Notes: a model not told the origin generated them from the letters alone. A stretch of 64,000 bases of DNA from Thauera sp. JM12B12 (GCF_039614725.1 NZ_CP154859.1:992001-1056000); one strand, 5' to 3'; counted from the first letter of the stretch, positions 10,184-19,499 are shown. Translations and numbers: made by a program.

Positions 10184-10510
10184 ATGCCTTATGTAGTGCG
10201 AAATCCGGCGGGCGAGATCGCCGCCGTCAGTGATGCACCCGATGACGTGCATGTGGAGCTCGTTCCCGGGGACGACCCCGAGCTGCGGCTCTTCCTGCAC
10301 CGGCTCAGCTCCACGCCGGGTCTGGCCGATACCGACCTGCAGCTCGTGCGGGTGCTGGAAGACTTGATCGACCTGCTGGTCGAGCGCTCGGTGATCCGCT
10401 TTACCGATCTGCCGCCGGCCGCACAGGAAAAACTGAGCGCACGCCGCAGCGCGCGCGTCTCGATGCGCAGCCTCGACCTCCTCTCCGAGCGCGACGGACA
10501 GATCCTCTAG
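10184..10510 (+). CDS. Small conserved protein (family often labelled 'tryptophan synthase beta-like')
   Basis: A 108-residue soluble protein. ATG 10184 is chosen because homologues, as I recall them, begin MPYV and a gcgagga site precedes it; the frame is open upstream to 10127 but that overlaps the adhesin stop and the hairpin. It has an acidic N-terminal half with DDPELRLFL. The conserved-looking C-terminal half carries LVRVLEDLIDLLVER and VIRFTDLPPAAQEKL, predicted helical. Databases often label similar proteins tryptophan synthase subunit beta-like, but nothing in it resembles the TrpB PLP fold, so the name should not be trusted. Its place between the adhesin and lapD-lapG hints at a role in adhesin production or release; that is inference. 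No signal peptide or membrane segment is seen. Confidence 0.7.
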   Translation: MPYVVRNPAGEIAAVSDAPDDVHVELVPGDDPELRLFLHRLSSTPGLADTDLQLVRVLEDLIDLLVERSVIRFTDLPPAAQEKLSARRSARVSMRSLDLLSERDGQIL

Positions 10511-10543
10511 CGCGCGACTGGCCGATTGCGGCCGATCGCGCGC
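10510..10543. terminator. Hairpin between convergent genes
   Basis: Outer arms gcgcgcga and tcgcgcgc (10510-10517, 10536-10543) enclose inner arms ggccg and cggcc (10520-10524, 10529-10533) around an attg loop. It sits between the small gene and the stop of lapD on the other strand, so it can serve as a bidirectional terminator. No strong T-run follows on either side. Confidence 0.45.
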
Positions 10544-10571
10544 CGATGCGCTGGCGCGCGCTGCCAGCGCC

Positions 10572-12503
10572 TCACGCCGCGCGCGGGGTGACGAGACTCA
10601 CGCCCGGTCCCGTCATGCCATCGACCCCCAGTCCCGGCAGGGCAAGGCGCTCGGCGTCGCTGCTCACCCCTTCCGCAATCACCCGCACGCCGATGCTGTG
10701 CGCCAGCACGCACAGGCTGCGCAGCACGCTCTGGTTGCCGGCGTCAGTGTCGATGCCGCGGATCAGCGCGGCGTCGACCTTGAGGTAGTCGAGTCCGAGG
10801 TCGTGCAGGTCGCCGAGCTGCTTGAGCTGGCGGCCGCAGTGCTCGATGCCGATGCGGCAGCCCAGGGGTTTGAGCGCATGGCAGAGCTCGCGGAACTCCT
10901 CCGGGTGCTGCACCACGCCGTACTCCGGCACCTCGACCCACAGCTGCCGCGCGCTCGCGGGCTGCTCGGCGAAGCTCGCGAGCAGGAGGCTGCGGAAGCT
11001 GGCGTCGCGCAGCGACTCGGCCGAGATATTGATCCCCAGCGGATGGCCGGTGGCGGCGATGCTGCGCAGTGCAAGGCGGACGACCTCGGCGTCGATGCGG
11101 TTGATCACGCCCAGGCGCGCTGCCCAGGGCATGAAGTAGCCGGCACTCTGCAAGCCGCCATCCATGTCCAGGCGCACCGGGGCCTCGAAATGCAGCAGCG
11201 TGCCGGTGGCGTCCGTGACCGGGAAGCGGCCGAGCTGCATGCCGCCCGCCTGGAGTGCGCCTTCGATCGCCTGGCGCCAGCCGGCGAGTTCGGTATGGGC
11301 AAGTGGCGGCCGATGCGGATCGGCGACGCAGATCGCGCGTGCACCCGCCTGCTCGGCGTTGGCGAGCGCGCCGTCGGTGCGGGCGAGCAGGCTCTTGAGC
11401 GCGGCGCCGGGCGAGAACGCACAGGCGCCGAGCGGGAAGGCGACGTCAAGGCGCTGGCCGTCGCTGGCGTGCGCGAGCGCCTCGTCGATCACCGCCTGCA
11501 CGCGCTCGGCGAGACCGGCGGCGTCGTCCTCGCCGCTCGCCAGCAGCGCAAAGTCGGTGCCGTTCAGGCGGCCGGCCTCCCAGTCGGGACGGGACGAGGC
11601 AAGGTGCAGCAGATGGTGTCCGAGCGTGCGCAGCAGCTTATCGACCGCGGGCCGCCCGTGCTGGCGGTTGAGGTTGGCGATGTCGCCGATGCGGGCGATC
11701 ACCAGGGTCCCGCCTGCCTGCTCGTCCTCGCGCGCGAGAGCGCTTTCCACCCGGCGCAGGAACTGGGTGCGGGTCATCAGCCGGGTGAGCTCGTCGTGCT
11801 GGCTCTGGAAGCGCAGCGCCTCCAGCCGCTCGGCCTCCTCGCCGAGCATGAGCCGCACGCGTGCGGACAGTGCGTTCATGGCGCCCACCACGCGCCGGAA
11901 CTCGAGCGTTCCGGGTTCGCGCGTGCTGACGAAGCGGCGCTCGCCGATCGCCGTCGCCTGCTCCACGACCTCGTCCAGCGGACGCAGGATGCGCTTGAGC
12001 AACAGGGTGCCGAGCGCGCCGCAGGCCACGCCGCCGACGCCGAACCAGAGCAGCAGGTCGAGCGTGGAGCGCCACAGCGACTCGTAGGCGTAGCGGTCGT
12101 GGCTGAGCACGCTGAGGGTGCCGAACTGGTGCCAGCCGTCCTGTACCTGCGCCACGCCGGCCGGGGCCTGCATCGGAATGAGCGCGCGGAACCACAGGGG
12201 TACGTCGCCCTCTCCGCCCTCGGCGACCTGCTCGGCGATGAGCTCGCCCTTGGGGTCGACCAGGCGGATCAGCCGGTAGTGGCCGGTGTCCATGCGCGCC
12301 GAAAGCTGCAGCTCGATGCTGACCGGGTCCTTGGGCAGGTGCGAGAGCACGAGCGCGAGGCCGCCGGCGTTGTCGATGTTCTTCACCGTGAGCGCCTGCA
12401 CCAGGTAGTCGCGCGCCGATAGCGTGCCGACCACCAGGCTGCCGCCGAGGGCGAGCAGGGTGAGGCACAGGGTCGCGATCCAGAGTTGCTTGATCAGGGA
12501 CAT
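10572..12503 (-). CDS. lapD: LapD-like inner-membrane c-di-GMP receptor (degenerate GGDEF-EAL)
   Basis: A 643-residue membrane protein. A membrane segment near residues 7-27 and another near 146-172 flank a periplasmic LapD/MoxY-type domain. A HAMP linker (LKRILRPLDEVVEQATAIG), a GGDEF-like domain and an EAL-like domain follow. Both catalytic signatures are broken: GGDEF is replaced around LNGTDFALL, EAL by EAP in LHFEAPVRL, and the DDFG metal loop by EHCG. In LapD such a degenerate EAL binds c-di-GMP without hydrolysing it, and the periplasmic domain then sequesters LapG. The gene is 31 bp downstream of lapG on the same strand and converges on the adhesin gene. The combination makes the LapD assignment strong. 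Confidence 0.92.
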   Translation of the reverse strand: MSLIKQLWIATLCLTLLALGGSLVVGTLSARDYLVQALTVKNIDNAGGLALVLSHLPKDPVSIELQLSARMDTGHYRLIRLVDPKGELIAEQVAEGGEGDVPLWFRALIPMQAPAGVAQVQDGWHQFGTLSVLSHDRYAYESLWRSTLDLLLWFGVGGVACGALGTLLLKRILRPLDEVVEQATAIGERRFVSTREPGTLEFRRVVGAMNALSARVRLMLGEEAERLEALRFQSQHDELTRLMTRTQFLRRVESALAREDEQAGGTLVIARIGDIANLNRQHGRPAVDKLLRTLGHHLLHLASSRPDWEAGRLNGTDFALLASGEDDAAGLAERVQAVIDEALAHASDGQRLDVAFPLGACAFSPGAALKSLLARTDGALANAEQAGARAICVADPHRPPLAHTELAGWRQAIEGALQAGGMQLGRFPVTDATGTLLHFEAPVRLDMDGGLQSAGYFMPWAARLGVINRIDAEVVRLALRSIAATGHPLGINISAESLRDASFRSLLLASFAEQPASARQLWVEVPEYGVVQHPEEFRELCHALKPLGCRIGIEHCGRQLKQLGDLHDLGLDYLKVDAALIRGIDTDAGNQSVLRSLCVLAHSIGVRVIAEGVSSDAERLALPGLGVDGMTGPGVSLVTPRAA

Positions 12504-12534
12504 GTCGGGTGGCTCCGGGGAGGGTGTTGCGGGT

Positions 12535-13230
12535 TCATTGTTGAAGATCCAGCCCTTCGGCGCGCATGCGCTGCAGCACGCTGCGCCAGCGCGAAAGCCG
12601 GGCGGTGGGATCGGCGGAGCTGGTGTTCGCGCCTTGTACCCACAGGCCCTCGCTGGTGAAGCTGAAGATCGGGAAGAGGTCGGGGCGGCGACCGGCGGGA
12701 CGGATCTCGCTCACCAGGTTGTCGAGGATCAGGGGCTCGGCATCGGGCGTCGGGTAGTAGCCGACGACCATGTGCGCCTGGGACAGCTTGCTCTGCGGAC
12801 CGCCGATGCGGGCACGAACATAGATCAGCCGCAGGCGCTCGGATGGCACGCCGGCCGCCAGCAGGCTGGCGTACTTGGCGATGGCGAAGTCCTCGCAGTC
12901 TCCGGCGCCGCGGGCCAGCGTCTCGAGCGGGGTCGCCCAGTAGTCCGCCTCCTTCCAGACCTGGATGTCGTCGTCGAAGCGCAGGCGGCGGTTGAAGAAG
13001 GTGTTGATCCGCGACAGCCGCTCGTGCTCGTCGACCGCGTCAGGGCCGAGGAGCAGCGTGCGCCAGTCGCGGACGGCCTCGGCGACGGCTTCACCGTAGC
13101 GCGCGCGCGCGACCTCTTCCATGCGTGCGCCATCGGCCGACGCCAGCGCGAGCGGCAGGCCACCGACGAGCGCGGCGAGCGCGATGGCCGGGTACAGCCT
13201 GCGAAGGTGGGCGAGGAGGGCGGGTGGCAT
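12535..13230 (-). CDS. lapG: LapG-like periplasmic cysteine protease
   Basis: A 231-residue bacterial transglutaminase-like cysteine protease with a hydrophobic N-terminal export signal (about residues 12-31). The expected triad is visible: Cys112 in GAGDCEDFA, His153 in QAHMVVGYY and Asp170 in LILDNL. Family members cleave the retention module of LapA-type adhesins after a di-alanine; the neighbouring adhesin has PAAG at residues 111-114. The acidic residues of a calcium-binding loop (RFDDDIQVW) are also present, in line with known Ca2+ dependence. First gene of a lapG-lapD operon. Start ATG 13230 gives a normal signal peptide. Confidence 0.93.
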   Translation of the reverse strand: MPPALLAHLRRLYPAIALAALVGGLPLALASADGARMEEVARARYGEAVAEAVRDWRTLLLGPDAVDEHERLSRINTFFNRRLRFDDDIQVWKEADYWATPLETLARGAGDCEDFAIAKYASLLAAGVPSERLRLIYVRARIGGPQSKLSQAHMVVGYYPTPDAEPLILDNLVSEIRPAGRRPDLFPIFSFTSEGLWVQGANTSSADPTARLSRWRSVLQRMRAEGLDLQQ

Positions 13231-13456
13231 CGGCGGGCGCGGACAGGATGGCTCCGATTATCGGCGATCCGGGCCTGCCGGGCCGTCGGCCGGACGCCGG
13301 CGGCGTGACCTGGAGCACGGCCGCCGGGATAAGTTGGGGCCGGTTGTGCAAAGCGTCACTGGCGCCCCGTTTCCGTGCTCCGGCGGTTGCGGAAAACTTG
13401 GTCTAATCACGCAACGGCGGCCCTTTCGAGCTGCTATGACGAGGAAACCAAAGAAC

Positions 13457-14956
13457 ATGGAAAGGCACAAGATCTTCCGCCGCACCTGCGTCATCGCGGT
13501 GCTCTTCGCGCTGCACGGTACGGCGCTGGCGGAGGCGGTGCCCGCGGCCCTGCGCGAGGCGGCGCTGAAGGCGGTGGGTACCAACCCCGAGGTGCAGGCG
13601 CGCTGGCACGCATTCCAGGCCGCGGGCGCGGAACAGGACGTGGCGCGCGGCGGCTACCTGCCGCAGATCGACCTCAACGCCGGCGTCGGCCGTGAGCGCC
13701 AGGACCGTCCGGGCGAGGCTACGGACCGTTACACCCGGCGCGGCGCGGCGCTGTCGCTCAACCAGATGTTGTACGACGGCTTCCTCACCCGCAGCGAGGT
13801 TGCCCGCCTGGGCTTCGCCCGCCTGGCGCGCTACTACGAGGTGGTGGATGCGTCCGAGACGGCAGCGCTGGAGACGGTGCGCGCCTACGCCGACGTGCTG
13901 CGTTATCGCGACCTGGTCCAGCTCGCCAAGGACAACTACGTCGAGCACCGCCGCGTGTACGACCAGATCGCCGAACGCACTGCGGCGGGGGTGGGGCGCC
14001 GGGTCGATCTCGAGCAGGCCAGCGGCCGTCTCGCGCTCGCCGAGTCCAACCTGCTGACCGAAGTGTCGAACCTGCACGACGTCAGCGCGCGCTATCTGCG
14101 CCTGGTCGGCGAGGCCCCCGCCGACACGCTGCCGGCGCTGCCCGACGCGCTGGCCGGGACCGCCGGATTGCCGCCGACGGTCGCGGATGCGGTCAGGAAC
14201 GCGCTCGGCACGAGCCCGGTGCTGGCCGCCGCGATCGAGAACGTGCGCGCCGGCCAGGCCGAGATCGAGGCCCGCCGTGCCGCCAACCAGCCGCGCGTCG
14301 ACCTGCGCGCACGGCAGTCGGTCGATCACAACCTCGATGGGGTGGACGGACGCTCGCGCGAGGGCGTGGTCGAGGTGGTGCTCAATTACAACCTGTTCCG
14401 CGGCGGCTCCGACCAGGCGCGCATTCGTCAGGCAGCGGAGTCGCTGAACCAGGCGCGCGACCTGCGCGAGAAGGCCTGCCGCGATGTTCGTCAGACCCTG
14501 TCGATCGCCTACAACGACAGCCAGCGCCTGAAAGAGCAGATCGGCTACCTGGATCAGCACCAGCTGTCGATCGCCAAGGCGCGCGAGGCCTACCGCCAGC
14601 AGTTCGACATCGGCCAGCGCACCCTGCTCGACCTGCTCGACACCGAGAACGAGTACTTCCAGGCACGCCGCGCCTACACCAGCGCGCGCTACGACCTTGC
14701 GATCGCCGAGGCGCGAACGCTCGCCGGGATGGGGCGCCTGCTCAACACGCTGGAGGTGGCGCGCAACGATCTGCCGACGCCGGCCGAGCTCGGTCAGGAT
14801 CGCAGCGGGAGCGAACCGGCCGACCTGTGCCCACCCGAGGCACCGACGCCGCTGCAGATCGACAAGGAGGCACTTTTCGCCGAGGCCATGCGCGAGGCGG
14901 GCACAGGCCGTGCCCCGGGCCCCTCGGCGCAGCCGATGACACCCCAGCGCGACTGA
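13457..14956 (+). CDS. TolC-family outer-membrane channel of type I secretion (LapE-like)
   Basis: A 499-residue outer-membrane efflux protein of the TolC/AggC type. ATG 13457 is preferred: gagga lies about 11 bases upstream and the product starts with a basic signal peptide (cleavage probably after HGTALA). ATG 13436 in frame is the alternative. The mature part has two outer-membrane-efflux repeats, with GGYLPQIDLNAG and an ANQPRVDL counterpart, long helical stretches, and a QFDIGQRTLLDLLDTENEY motif typical of the family. It probably serves as the exit pore for the neighbouring adhesin. The inner-membrane ABC (LapB) and adaptor (LapC) genes are not in this window. The upstream gap (13231-13456) separates it divergently from lapG and probably holds both promoters; no clear motif was seen. 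Confidence 0.88.
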   Translation: MERHKIFRRTCVIAVLFALHGTALAEAVPAALREAALKAVGTNPEVQARWHAFQAAGAEQDVARGGYLPQIDLNAGVGRERQDRPGEATDRYTRRGAALSLNQMLYDGFLTRSEVARLGFARLARYYEVVDASETAALETVRAYADVLRYRDLVQLAKDNYVEHRRVYDQIAERTAAGVGRRVDLEQASGRLALAESNLLTEVSNLHDVSARYLRLVGEAPADTLPALPDALAGTAGLPPTVADAVRNALGTSPVLAAAIENVRAGQAEIEARRAANQPRVDLRARQSVDHNLDGVDGRSREGVVEVVLNYNLFRGGSDQARIRQAAESLNQARDLREKACRDVRQTLSIAYNDSQRLKEQIGYLDQHQLSIAKAREAYRQQFDIGQRTLLDLLDTENEYFQARRAYTSARYDLAIAEARTLAGMGRLLNTLEVARNDLPTPAELGQDRSGSEPADLCPPEAPTPLQIDKEALFAEAMREAGTGRAPGPSAQPMTPQRD

Positions 14957-14971
14957 GTGCGCACTGTCCCG

Positions 14972-15754
14972 TCAGCGTCCCCGAAAAACCGGCGGGCGCT
15001 TGGCCAGGAAGGCTTCGAGGCCTTCGCGGTAATCCTCGGTGTCGAGGAACGCGAAGGCCTCGCGCTTTTCGGCGTCGCTGAGCGCGCCGCCGTCCATCAG
15101 GCGCTTCACCCACTGCTTGTGCCAGCGCGCCACCAGCGGCGCGCCCGCGCAGATGCGCGCCGCACATGCGGCGGCCTCCTCGAACACTCTTTCGTCATCG
15201 ACGACGCGCGACAGCAGCCCCTTTTGCAAAGCTTCGCGCGCGCTCAGGATTCGCCCCTCGAGCAGGATCTCCAGCACCACCGCCGGCCCCACCAGCGCGA
15301 GCAGGCCGGCCATCTCGCCCGGATACATCGAGAACCCGAGACGATTGATCGGCGCACCGAAGCGCGATGATTCCCCGGCAATGCGGATGTCGCAGCAGCC
15401 GGCGATCTCCAGTCCGCCACCGATGCAGGCGCCGCGGATCGCGGCCACGGTGGGCACGGCGCAGTCGCGGATCGCGTCGAGCGCGCTCGCCACCAGATCC
15501 TCGTGGTAGTGCAGGGCGTCGTCCACGGTGGTGCGCACGCGCTGGAACTCCTCGATGTCGCCGCCGGCGGCGAAGGCGTCGTCACCGGCGCCGCGCAGGA
15601 TCACGCAGCGCACGTCGCTGTCGCTGGCGATGCGTTTCATGGCCGCCGACAGGCCACGCCACATGGCGGCGTTGACGGCGTTGAGCTTGGCCGGGTTGTG
15701 CAGGATGACGGTGGCGAGCCCGTCGCCGATCTCGAGGTCGATTCGTGTGCTCAT
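14972..15754 (-). CDS. Enoyl-CoA hydratase/isomerase family protein
   Basis: A crotonase-fold enzyme of 260 residues acting on a CoA thioester. The oxyanion-hole segments are present: AAGGDIEEF (first) and GACIGGGLEIAG (second). Start ATG 15754 (MSTRIDLEIGDG) fits the family N-terminus; an in-frame ATG 36 bases earlier would add residues with no family match. At the second catalytic position the sequence reads SRFGAPINRLGFSMYPG; I see no clear hydratase glutamate pair, so it may be an isomerase, hydrolase or dehydratase rather than a beta-oxidation hydratase. It is convergent with the TolC-type gene (15 bp gap) and divergent from yjcH-actP, which hints at a role in short-chain acid metabolism. 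Substrate unknown. Confidence 0.85.
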   Translation of the reverse strand: MSTRIDLEIGDGLATVILHNPAKLNAVNAAMWRGLSAAMKRIASDSDVRCVILRGAGDDAFAAGGDIEEFQRVRTTVDDALHYHEDLVASALDAIRDCAVPTVAAIRGACIGGGLEIAGCCDIRIAGESSRFGAPINRLGFSMYPGEMAGLLALVGPAVVLEILLEGRILSAREALQKGLLSRVVDDERVFEEAAACAARICAGAPLVARWHKQWVKRLMDGGALSDAEKREAFAFLDTEDYREGLEAFLAKRPPVFRGR

Positions 15755-15785
15755 TGGGATGGCCGTTTTCGATAAATAAAATTTT

Positions 15786-15828
15786 TCCATACGGATGTGT
15801 ATGGAGTCTTATGGATGATATATCATCC
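15786..15828. promoter_or_regulatory. Two palindromic operator candidates in a divergent promoter region
   Basis: Between the enoyl-CoA hydratase and yjcH lies an AT-rich stretch with an inverted repeat tccatac-N6-gtatgga (15786-15805) and a perfect 16-bp palindrome ggatgata/tatcatcc (15813-15828). Both are in the right place to bind a dimeric regulator of the two divergent units. The regulator is unknown; the GntR protein at 19500-20180 is one candidate. Confidence 0.55.
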
Positions 15829-15920
15829 GCTCGCTCGATACGGCCCGCGGCAGACGGGCCGGTCGATAAAGGAGGGTGGAGGCTAGCGTTTCTGCGTTGC
15901 TTATCCATGGGAGGGAGAAA

Positions 15921-16241
15921 GTGTCTAGCTCTATGTACGCGCACATCCGGCGCAACCCGCGCTTTGCGGAGCTTGTCGCCAAGCGCACCCGCTTCGCGGG
16001 CATTCTCGCGGCGATCGTCCTGATCGTCTTCTACGGCTTCGTGCTGCTCGTGGCCTTCGCGCCCGAGCTCATCGGCACTCGTCTGTTCGAAGGCAGCAAC
16101 CTGACCTTCGGCATCCTGGCCGGGCTGTTGCAGTTCGTCTTCTTCTGGGTCCTGACCTGGGTGTACGTGCGGCGCGCCAACGGCGAGTTCGACGACATCA
16201 ACAAGGAACTCGTGAAGGCCGCCTGGAAGGAGGAGAAGTGA
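15921..16241 (+). CDS. yjcH: DUF485 inner-membrane protein YjcH
   Basis: A 106-residue DUF485 protein with two membrane segments (about residues 26-48 and 60-82) and the family signature [16 protein letters not shown]. The GTG at 15921 is chosen because a strong ggagggag site precedes it by a few bases and the product then starts where E. coli YjcH does; the ATG at 15933 sits too far from that site. YjcH is co-transcribed with the acetate permease ActP in many proteobacteria, as here, where the stop overlaps the actP start (TGATG). Its function is not defined. Confidence 0.9.
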   Translation: MSSSMYAHIRRNPRFAELVAKRTRFAGILAAIVLIVFYGFVLLVAFAPELIGTRLFEGSNLTFGILAGLLQFVFFWVLTWVYVRRANGEFDDINKELVKAAWKEEK

Positions 16242-17920
16242 TGAACGCCCGCATGCATTCCCGTCTTGTCGCCGGCCTGCTGGCCCTCGCCGCCAGCCCG
16301 CTCGCGCTCGCCGCCGGTCCCGCGATGGACGCGGCCGAGAAGCAGCCCCTCAACCTCCACGCCATCGGCATGTTCTTCGTGTTCGTGCTGATGACCCTGG
16401 GCATCACCTACTGGGCGGCCAGCCGCACCAAGTCGACCGCCGACTTCTACACGGCCGGCGGTGGCATCACCGGTTTCCAGAACGGCCTGGCGATCGCCGG
16501 TGACTACATGTCGGCGGCCACGCTGCTCGGCCTGACCGCGATGATGTATGCGCAGGGTGTGGATGCCTACATCTACATGCTGTCCTTCTTCGTCGGCTGG
16601 CCGATCATCCTGTTCCTGATGGCCGAGCGCCTGCGCAACCTGGGCAAGTTCACCTTCGCCGACATCACCGCCTACCGCCTCGACCAGGGCAAGGTGCGCA
16701 CGATGGCCGCGGTGAGCTCGCTGACCGTGGTGTGCTTCTACCTCGTCGCGCAGATGGTCGGTGCCGGTCAGCTCATCAAGCTGCTGTTCGGTCTCGACTA
16801 CAACATCGCGCTCGTCGTCGTCGGCGCGCTGATGATGGTGTACGTGACCTTCGGCGGCATGGTCGCCACCACCTGGGTGCAGATCATCAAGGCCTGCATG
16901 CTGCTGGTCGGCGGTACCGCGGTCGGCCTGCTCGCGTTCAGCCAGTTCGGCTTCTCGTTCGACGAACTGACCACCCGCGCGATGGAAGTGCACAAGCTGG
17001 GTGAGAAGCTGCTCAACCCTGGCAGCCTGCTCGCCGACCCGGTCACCGCGATCTCGCTCGGCCTCGGCCTGATGTTCGGTACCGCCGGCCTGCCGCACAT
17101 CCTGATGCGCTTCTTCACCGTGACCGACGCCAAGGAAGCGCGCAAGTCGGTGCTCTACGCCTCGGGCATCGTCGCCTACTTCTTCAACGTCATCGCCATC
17201 ATGGGCCTGTGCGCGATCATCATCGTCGGCCAGAACCCGCAGTTCTTCGAGGGTGGCGTGATCGGCGGCAAGGTCGTCGGCGGCGGCAACATGATCGCCA
17301 TGCACCTGGCGCAGGCGGTGGGCGGCAACCTGCTGCTCGGCTTCCTGTCGGCGGTGGCCTTCGCGACCATCCTCGCGGTGGTGGCGGGCCTGGCGCTGGC
17401 CGGCGCGTCGGCGATCTCGCACGACATCTATTCGCGCGTCATCATGAAGGGCAAGGCCAACGAGGCCACCGAGCTGAAGGTGTCGAAGTACGCCACCATC
17501 GGCCTGGGCATCGTCGCCATACTGCTCGGCATGGCCTTCGAGAAGATGAACATCGCGTTCATGGTCGCGCTCGCCTTCGGCGTGGCGGCTTCGGCCAACT
17601 TCCCGGTGCTGATCCTGTCGATGTACTGGAAGGGCCTCACCACCAAGGGCGCCCTCGTCGGCGGCTACTCCGGCCTGGTCAGCGCGGTGCTGTTCGTGCT
17701 GCTGTCGAAATCGGTGTGGGTGGATGTGCTGGGCAACGCCTCGGCGATCTTCCCCTACACCCAGCCGGCGCTGTTCTCGATGCCGATCGCCTTCTTCATG
17801 ACCTGGCTGTTCTCGACGCTCGACAGCAGCAAGGTTGCGGCGGCCGAGAAGGAAGCCTTCGAGGACCAGTACGTGCGCGCGCAGACCGGCGTCGGCGCCG
17901 CGACCGCCGCGTCGCACTGA
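16241..17920 (+). CDS. actP: Cation/acetate symporter ActP
   Basis: A sodium:solute symporter of 559 residues with about 13-14 membrane segments and a cleavable-looking N-terminal signal (LALAAGPAM). Family marks include [20 protein letters not shown] near residue 75 and [18 protein letters not shown] in the middle. ActP imports acetate and related short acids (propionate, glycolate) with a cation. ATG 16241 overlaps the yjcH stop and follows a ggaaggaggag site. Propionate uptake would fit the propionyl-CoA genes 3-11 kb downstream, though this link is inferred. Confidence 0.95.
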   Translation: MNARMHSRLVAGLLALAASPLALAAGPAMDAAEKQPLNLHAIGMFFVFVLMTLGITYWAASRTKSTADFYTAGGGITGFQNGLAIAGDYMSAATLLGLTAMMYAQGVDAYIYMLSFFVGWPIILFLMAERLRNLGKFTFADITAYRLDQGKVRTMAAVSSLTVVCFYLVAQMVGAGQLIKLLFGLDYNIALVVVGALMMVYVTFGGMVATTWVQIIKACMLLVGGTAVGLLAFSQFGFSFDELTTRAMEVHKLGEKLLNPGSLLADPVTAISLGLGLMFGTAGLPHILMRFFTVTDAKEARKSVLYASGIVAYFFNVIAIMGLCAIIIVGQNPQFFEGGVIGGKVVGGGNMIAMHLAQAVGGNLLLGFLSAVAFATILAVVAGLALAGASAISHDIYSRVIMKGKANEATELKVSKYATIGLGIVAILLGMAFEKMNIAFMVALAFGVAASANFPVLILSMYWKGLTTKGALVGGYSGLVSAVLFVLLSKSVWVDVLGNASAIFPYTQPALFSMPIAFFMTWLFSTLDSSKVAAAEKEAFEDQYVRAQTGVGAATAASH

Positions 17921-17980
17921 TCGAGCGCCGAGCCCCGCCCGCCTCGCGCGGGCGAGGGGAGGCGACTGACGGATCGCTTC

Positions 17981-18063
17981 CGTGGGAGCGGGCTTGCCCG
18001 CGAACAGGGTGGCATTCGAGGACAGGCCCGCTCCCACGTTGACGCGTGGGGGCGGGCTTGTCC
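17981..18063. repeat. REP-like palindromic element cluster
   Basis: In the actP-ytfL gap, cgtgggagcgggc (17981-17993) and its exact reverse complement gcccgctcccacg (18026-18038) face each other. A third, imperfect copy (cgtgggggcgggcttg) starts at about 18045. The motif, gtgggagcgggcttgcccgc, is close to the REP sequences known from Pseudomonas. It can fold and may end actP transcripts. Confidence 0.75.
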
Positions 18064-18182
18064 GTTGATGGCGCGGCAGCCGCTGGCGGGCGGCCGCCCC
18101 GGCGAGAGGCGAGTGATAGACTCCAGCGCCATCGCCCCGTGGTTTTGCCTTCCGGCGGGACCTTCATCCCAAAGGAGTCGTC

Positions 18183-19499
18183 GTGCCTGTCAATGAACTG
18201 CTCGTCATCCTGCTGCTGATCGCAGCGAGCGCCTTCTTTTCGATGTCCGAGATCTCCCTCGCCGCCTCGCGCAAGATCAAGTTGCGCCTGATGGCCGAAG
18301 GCGGACACCTCAATGCCCAGCGCGTGCTCGCGCTGCAGGACAATCCGGGCAACTTCTTCACCGTGGTGCAGATCGGCCTCAACGCCGTGGCGATCCTGGG
18401 CGGCGTGGTGGGCGAGCAGGCGCTGTCGCCCTACGTCACCGTGCTCCTGCGCACCGTCTACGAGGGCCCGATGCTCGGCACCGTCGCCTTCGTCCTCTCC
18501 TTCGTGTTCGTCACCTCGCTGTTCGTGCTCTTCGCCGACCTCATGCCCAAGCGCCTGGCGATGGTGCAGCCCGAGCGCATCGCGGTCGCCGTGGTGCGGC
18601 CGATGCAGGCCTGCGTGTGGGCGTTCGCGCCGCTGGTGTGGGTGTTCAATGGCGCGGCCGACCTCATCTTCCGCTGGTTCAAGCTGCCGAGCGCGCGCAT
18701 CGAGGACATCACCGCCGACGACATCATGGCGATGGCCGACGCCGGTGCGCAGGCCGGCGCGCTGCTGCGCCAGGAGCAGCATCTCATCAGCAACGTGTTC
18801 GAGCTCGACTCGCGCATCGTTCCCTCGGCGATGACCTCGCGCGAGAGCATCGTCTTCCTCACCCTGTCCGAGTCCGAAGAGAGCATCCGGCGCAAGATCG
18901 CGGCCCATCCGCACGGCAAGTTCCCGGTGTGCGAGGACGGCATCGACAGCGTGATCGGCTATGTCGACGCCAAGGACATCCTGCCGCGCATCGTCCAGGG
19001 CCAGGACCTGTCGCTGCGCACCCAGCCGATCGTGCGCAAGGTGCTGATGCTGCCCGACACGCTGACCCTGTTCGAGGCGCTCGAACGGTTTCGCGATGCG
19101 AAGGAGGATTTCGCGCTCGTGCTCAACGAATACGCGCTCGTGGTGGGGCTGCTGTCGCTGCAGGACGTGATGAGCACGGTGATGGGCGATCTGGTGAGCC
19201 CGTTCCAGGAAGAACTGATCGTGCGTCGCGACGACAACTCCTGGCTGATCGATGGCGTCACGCCGATCGAGGACGTCATGCAAGCCCTCGACATCGAGGT
19301 CTTCGAGGGCTTCCAGAACTACGAGACGGTGGCCGGCTTCCTGATGTACCGCCTGCGCAAGGTGCCCAAGCGCACCGACTTCGTGACTTATGCCGGCTAC
19401 AAGTTCGAGGTCGTCGACATCGACAACTACCGTATCGACCAGGTCCTGGTCACGCGCGAAGGGGCGCCGGCTGCGCCGGTGACCGACGCGGCGCGCTGA
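18183..19499 (+). CDS. ytfL: CNNM/CBS-domain membrane protein of the YtfL (UPF0053) family
   Basis: A 438-residue inner-membrane protein. The CNNM transmembrane domain (about residues 1-190) includes SAFFSMSEISLAASRKIKL and FFTVVQIGLNAVAILGGVVG, almost as in E. coli YtfL. Two CBS domains (about 205-330) and a C-terminal CorC/HlyC transporter-associated domain (VDIDNYRIDQVLVTR) follow. The GTG at 18183 is the start: an aaaggag site lies 6 bases upstream and the product aligns with YtfL from its first residues. Family members are linked to divalent-cation or polyamine export (cadaverine or putrescine for YtfL in E. coli); the substrate here is not known. Its stop codon directly abuts that of the convergent GntR gene with no spacer. 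Confidence 0.9.
   Translation: MPVNELLVILLLIAASAFFSMSEISLAASRKIKLRLMAEGGHLNAQRVLALQDNPGNFFTVVQIGLNAVAILGGVVGEQALSPYVTVLLRTVYEGPMLGTVAFVLSFVFVTSLFVLFADLMPKRLAMVQPERIAVAVVRPMQACVWAFAPLVWVFNGAADLIFRWFKLPSARIEDITADDIMAMADAGAQAGALLRQEQHLISNVFELDSRIVPSAMTSRESIVFLTLSESEESIRRKIAAHPHGKFPVCEDGIDSVIGYVDAKDILPRIVQGQDLSLRTQPIVRKVLMLPDTLTLFEALERFRDAKEDFALVLNEYALVVGLLSLQDVMSTVMGDLVSPFQEELIVRRDDNSWLIDGVTPIEDVMQALDIEVFEGFQNYETVAGFLMYRLRKVPKRTDFVTYAGYKFEVVDIDNYRIDQVLVTREGAPAAPVTDAAR

Noticed and set aside
10184..10510. Tryptophan synthase beta subunit
   Set aside because: At 108 residues with no PLP-fold motif the common database label does not fit.
10698..12422. Long forward frame opposite lapD
   Set aside because: No domain or signal; lapD on the other strand has GGDEF/EAL-like and HAMP features. 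High GC gives long antisense frames.
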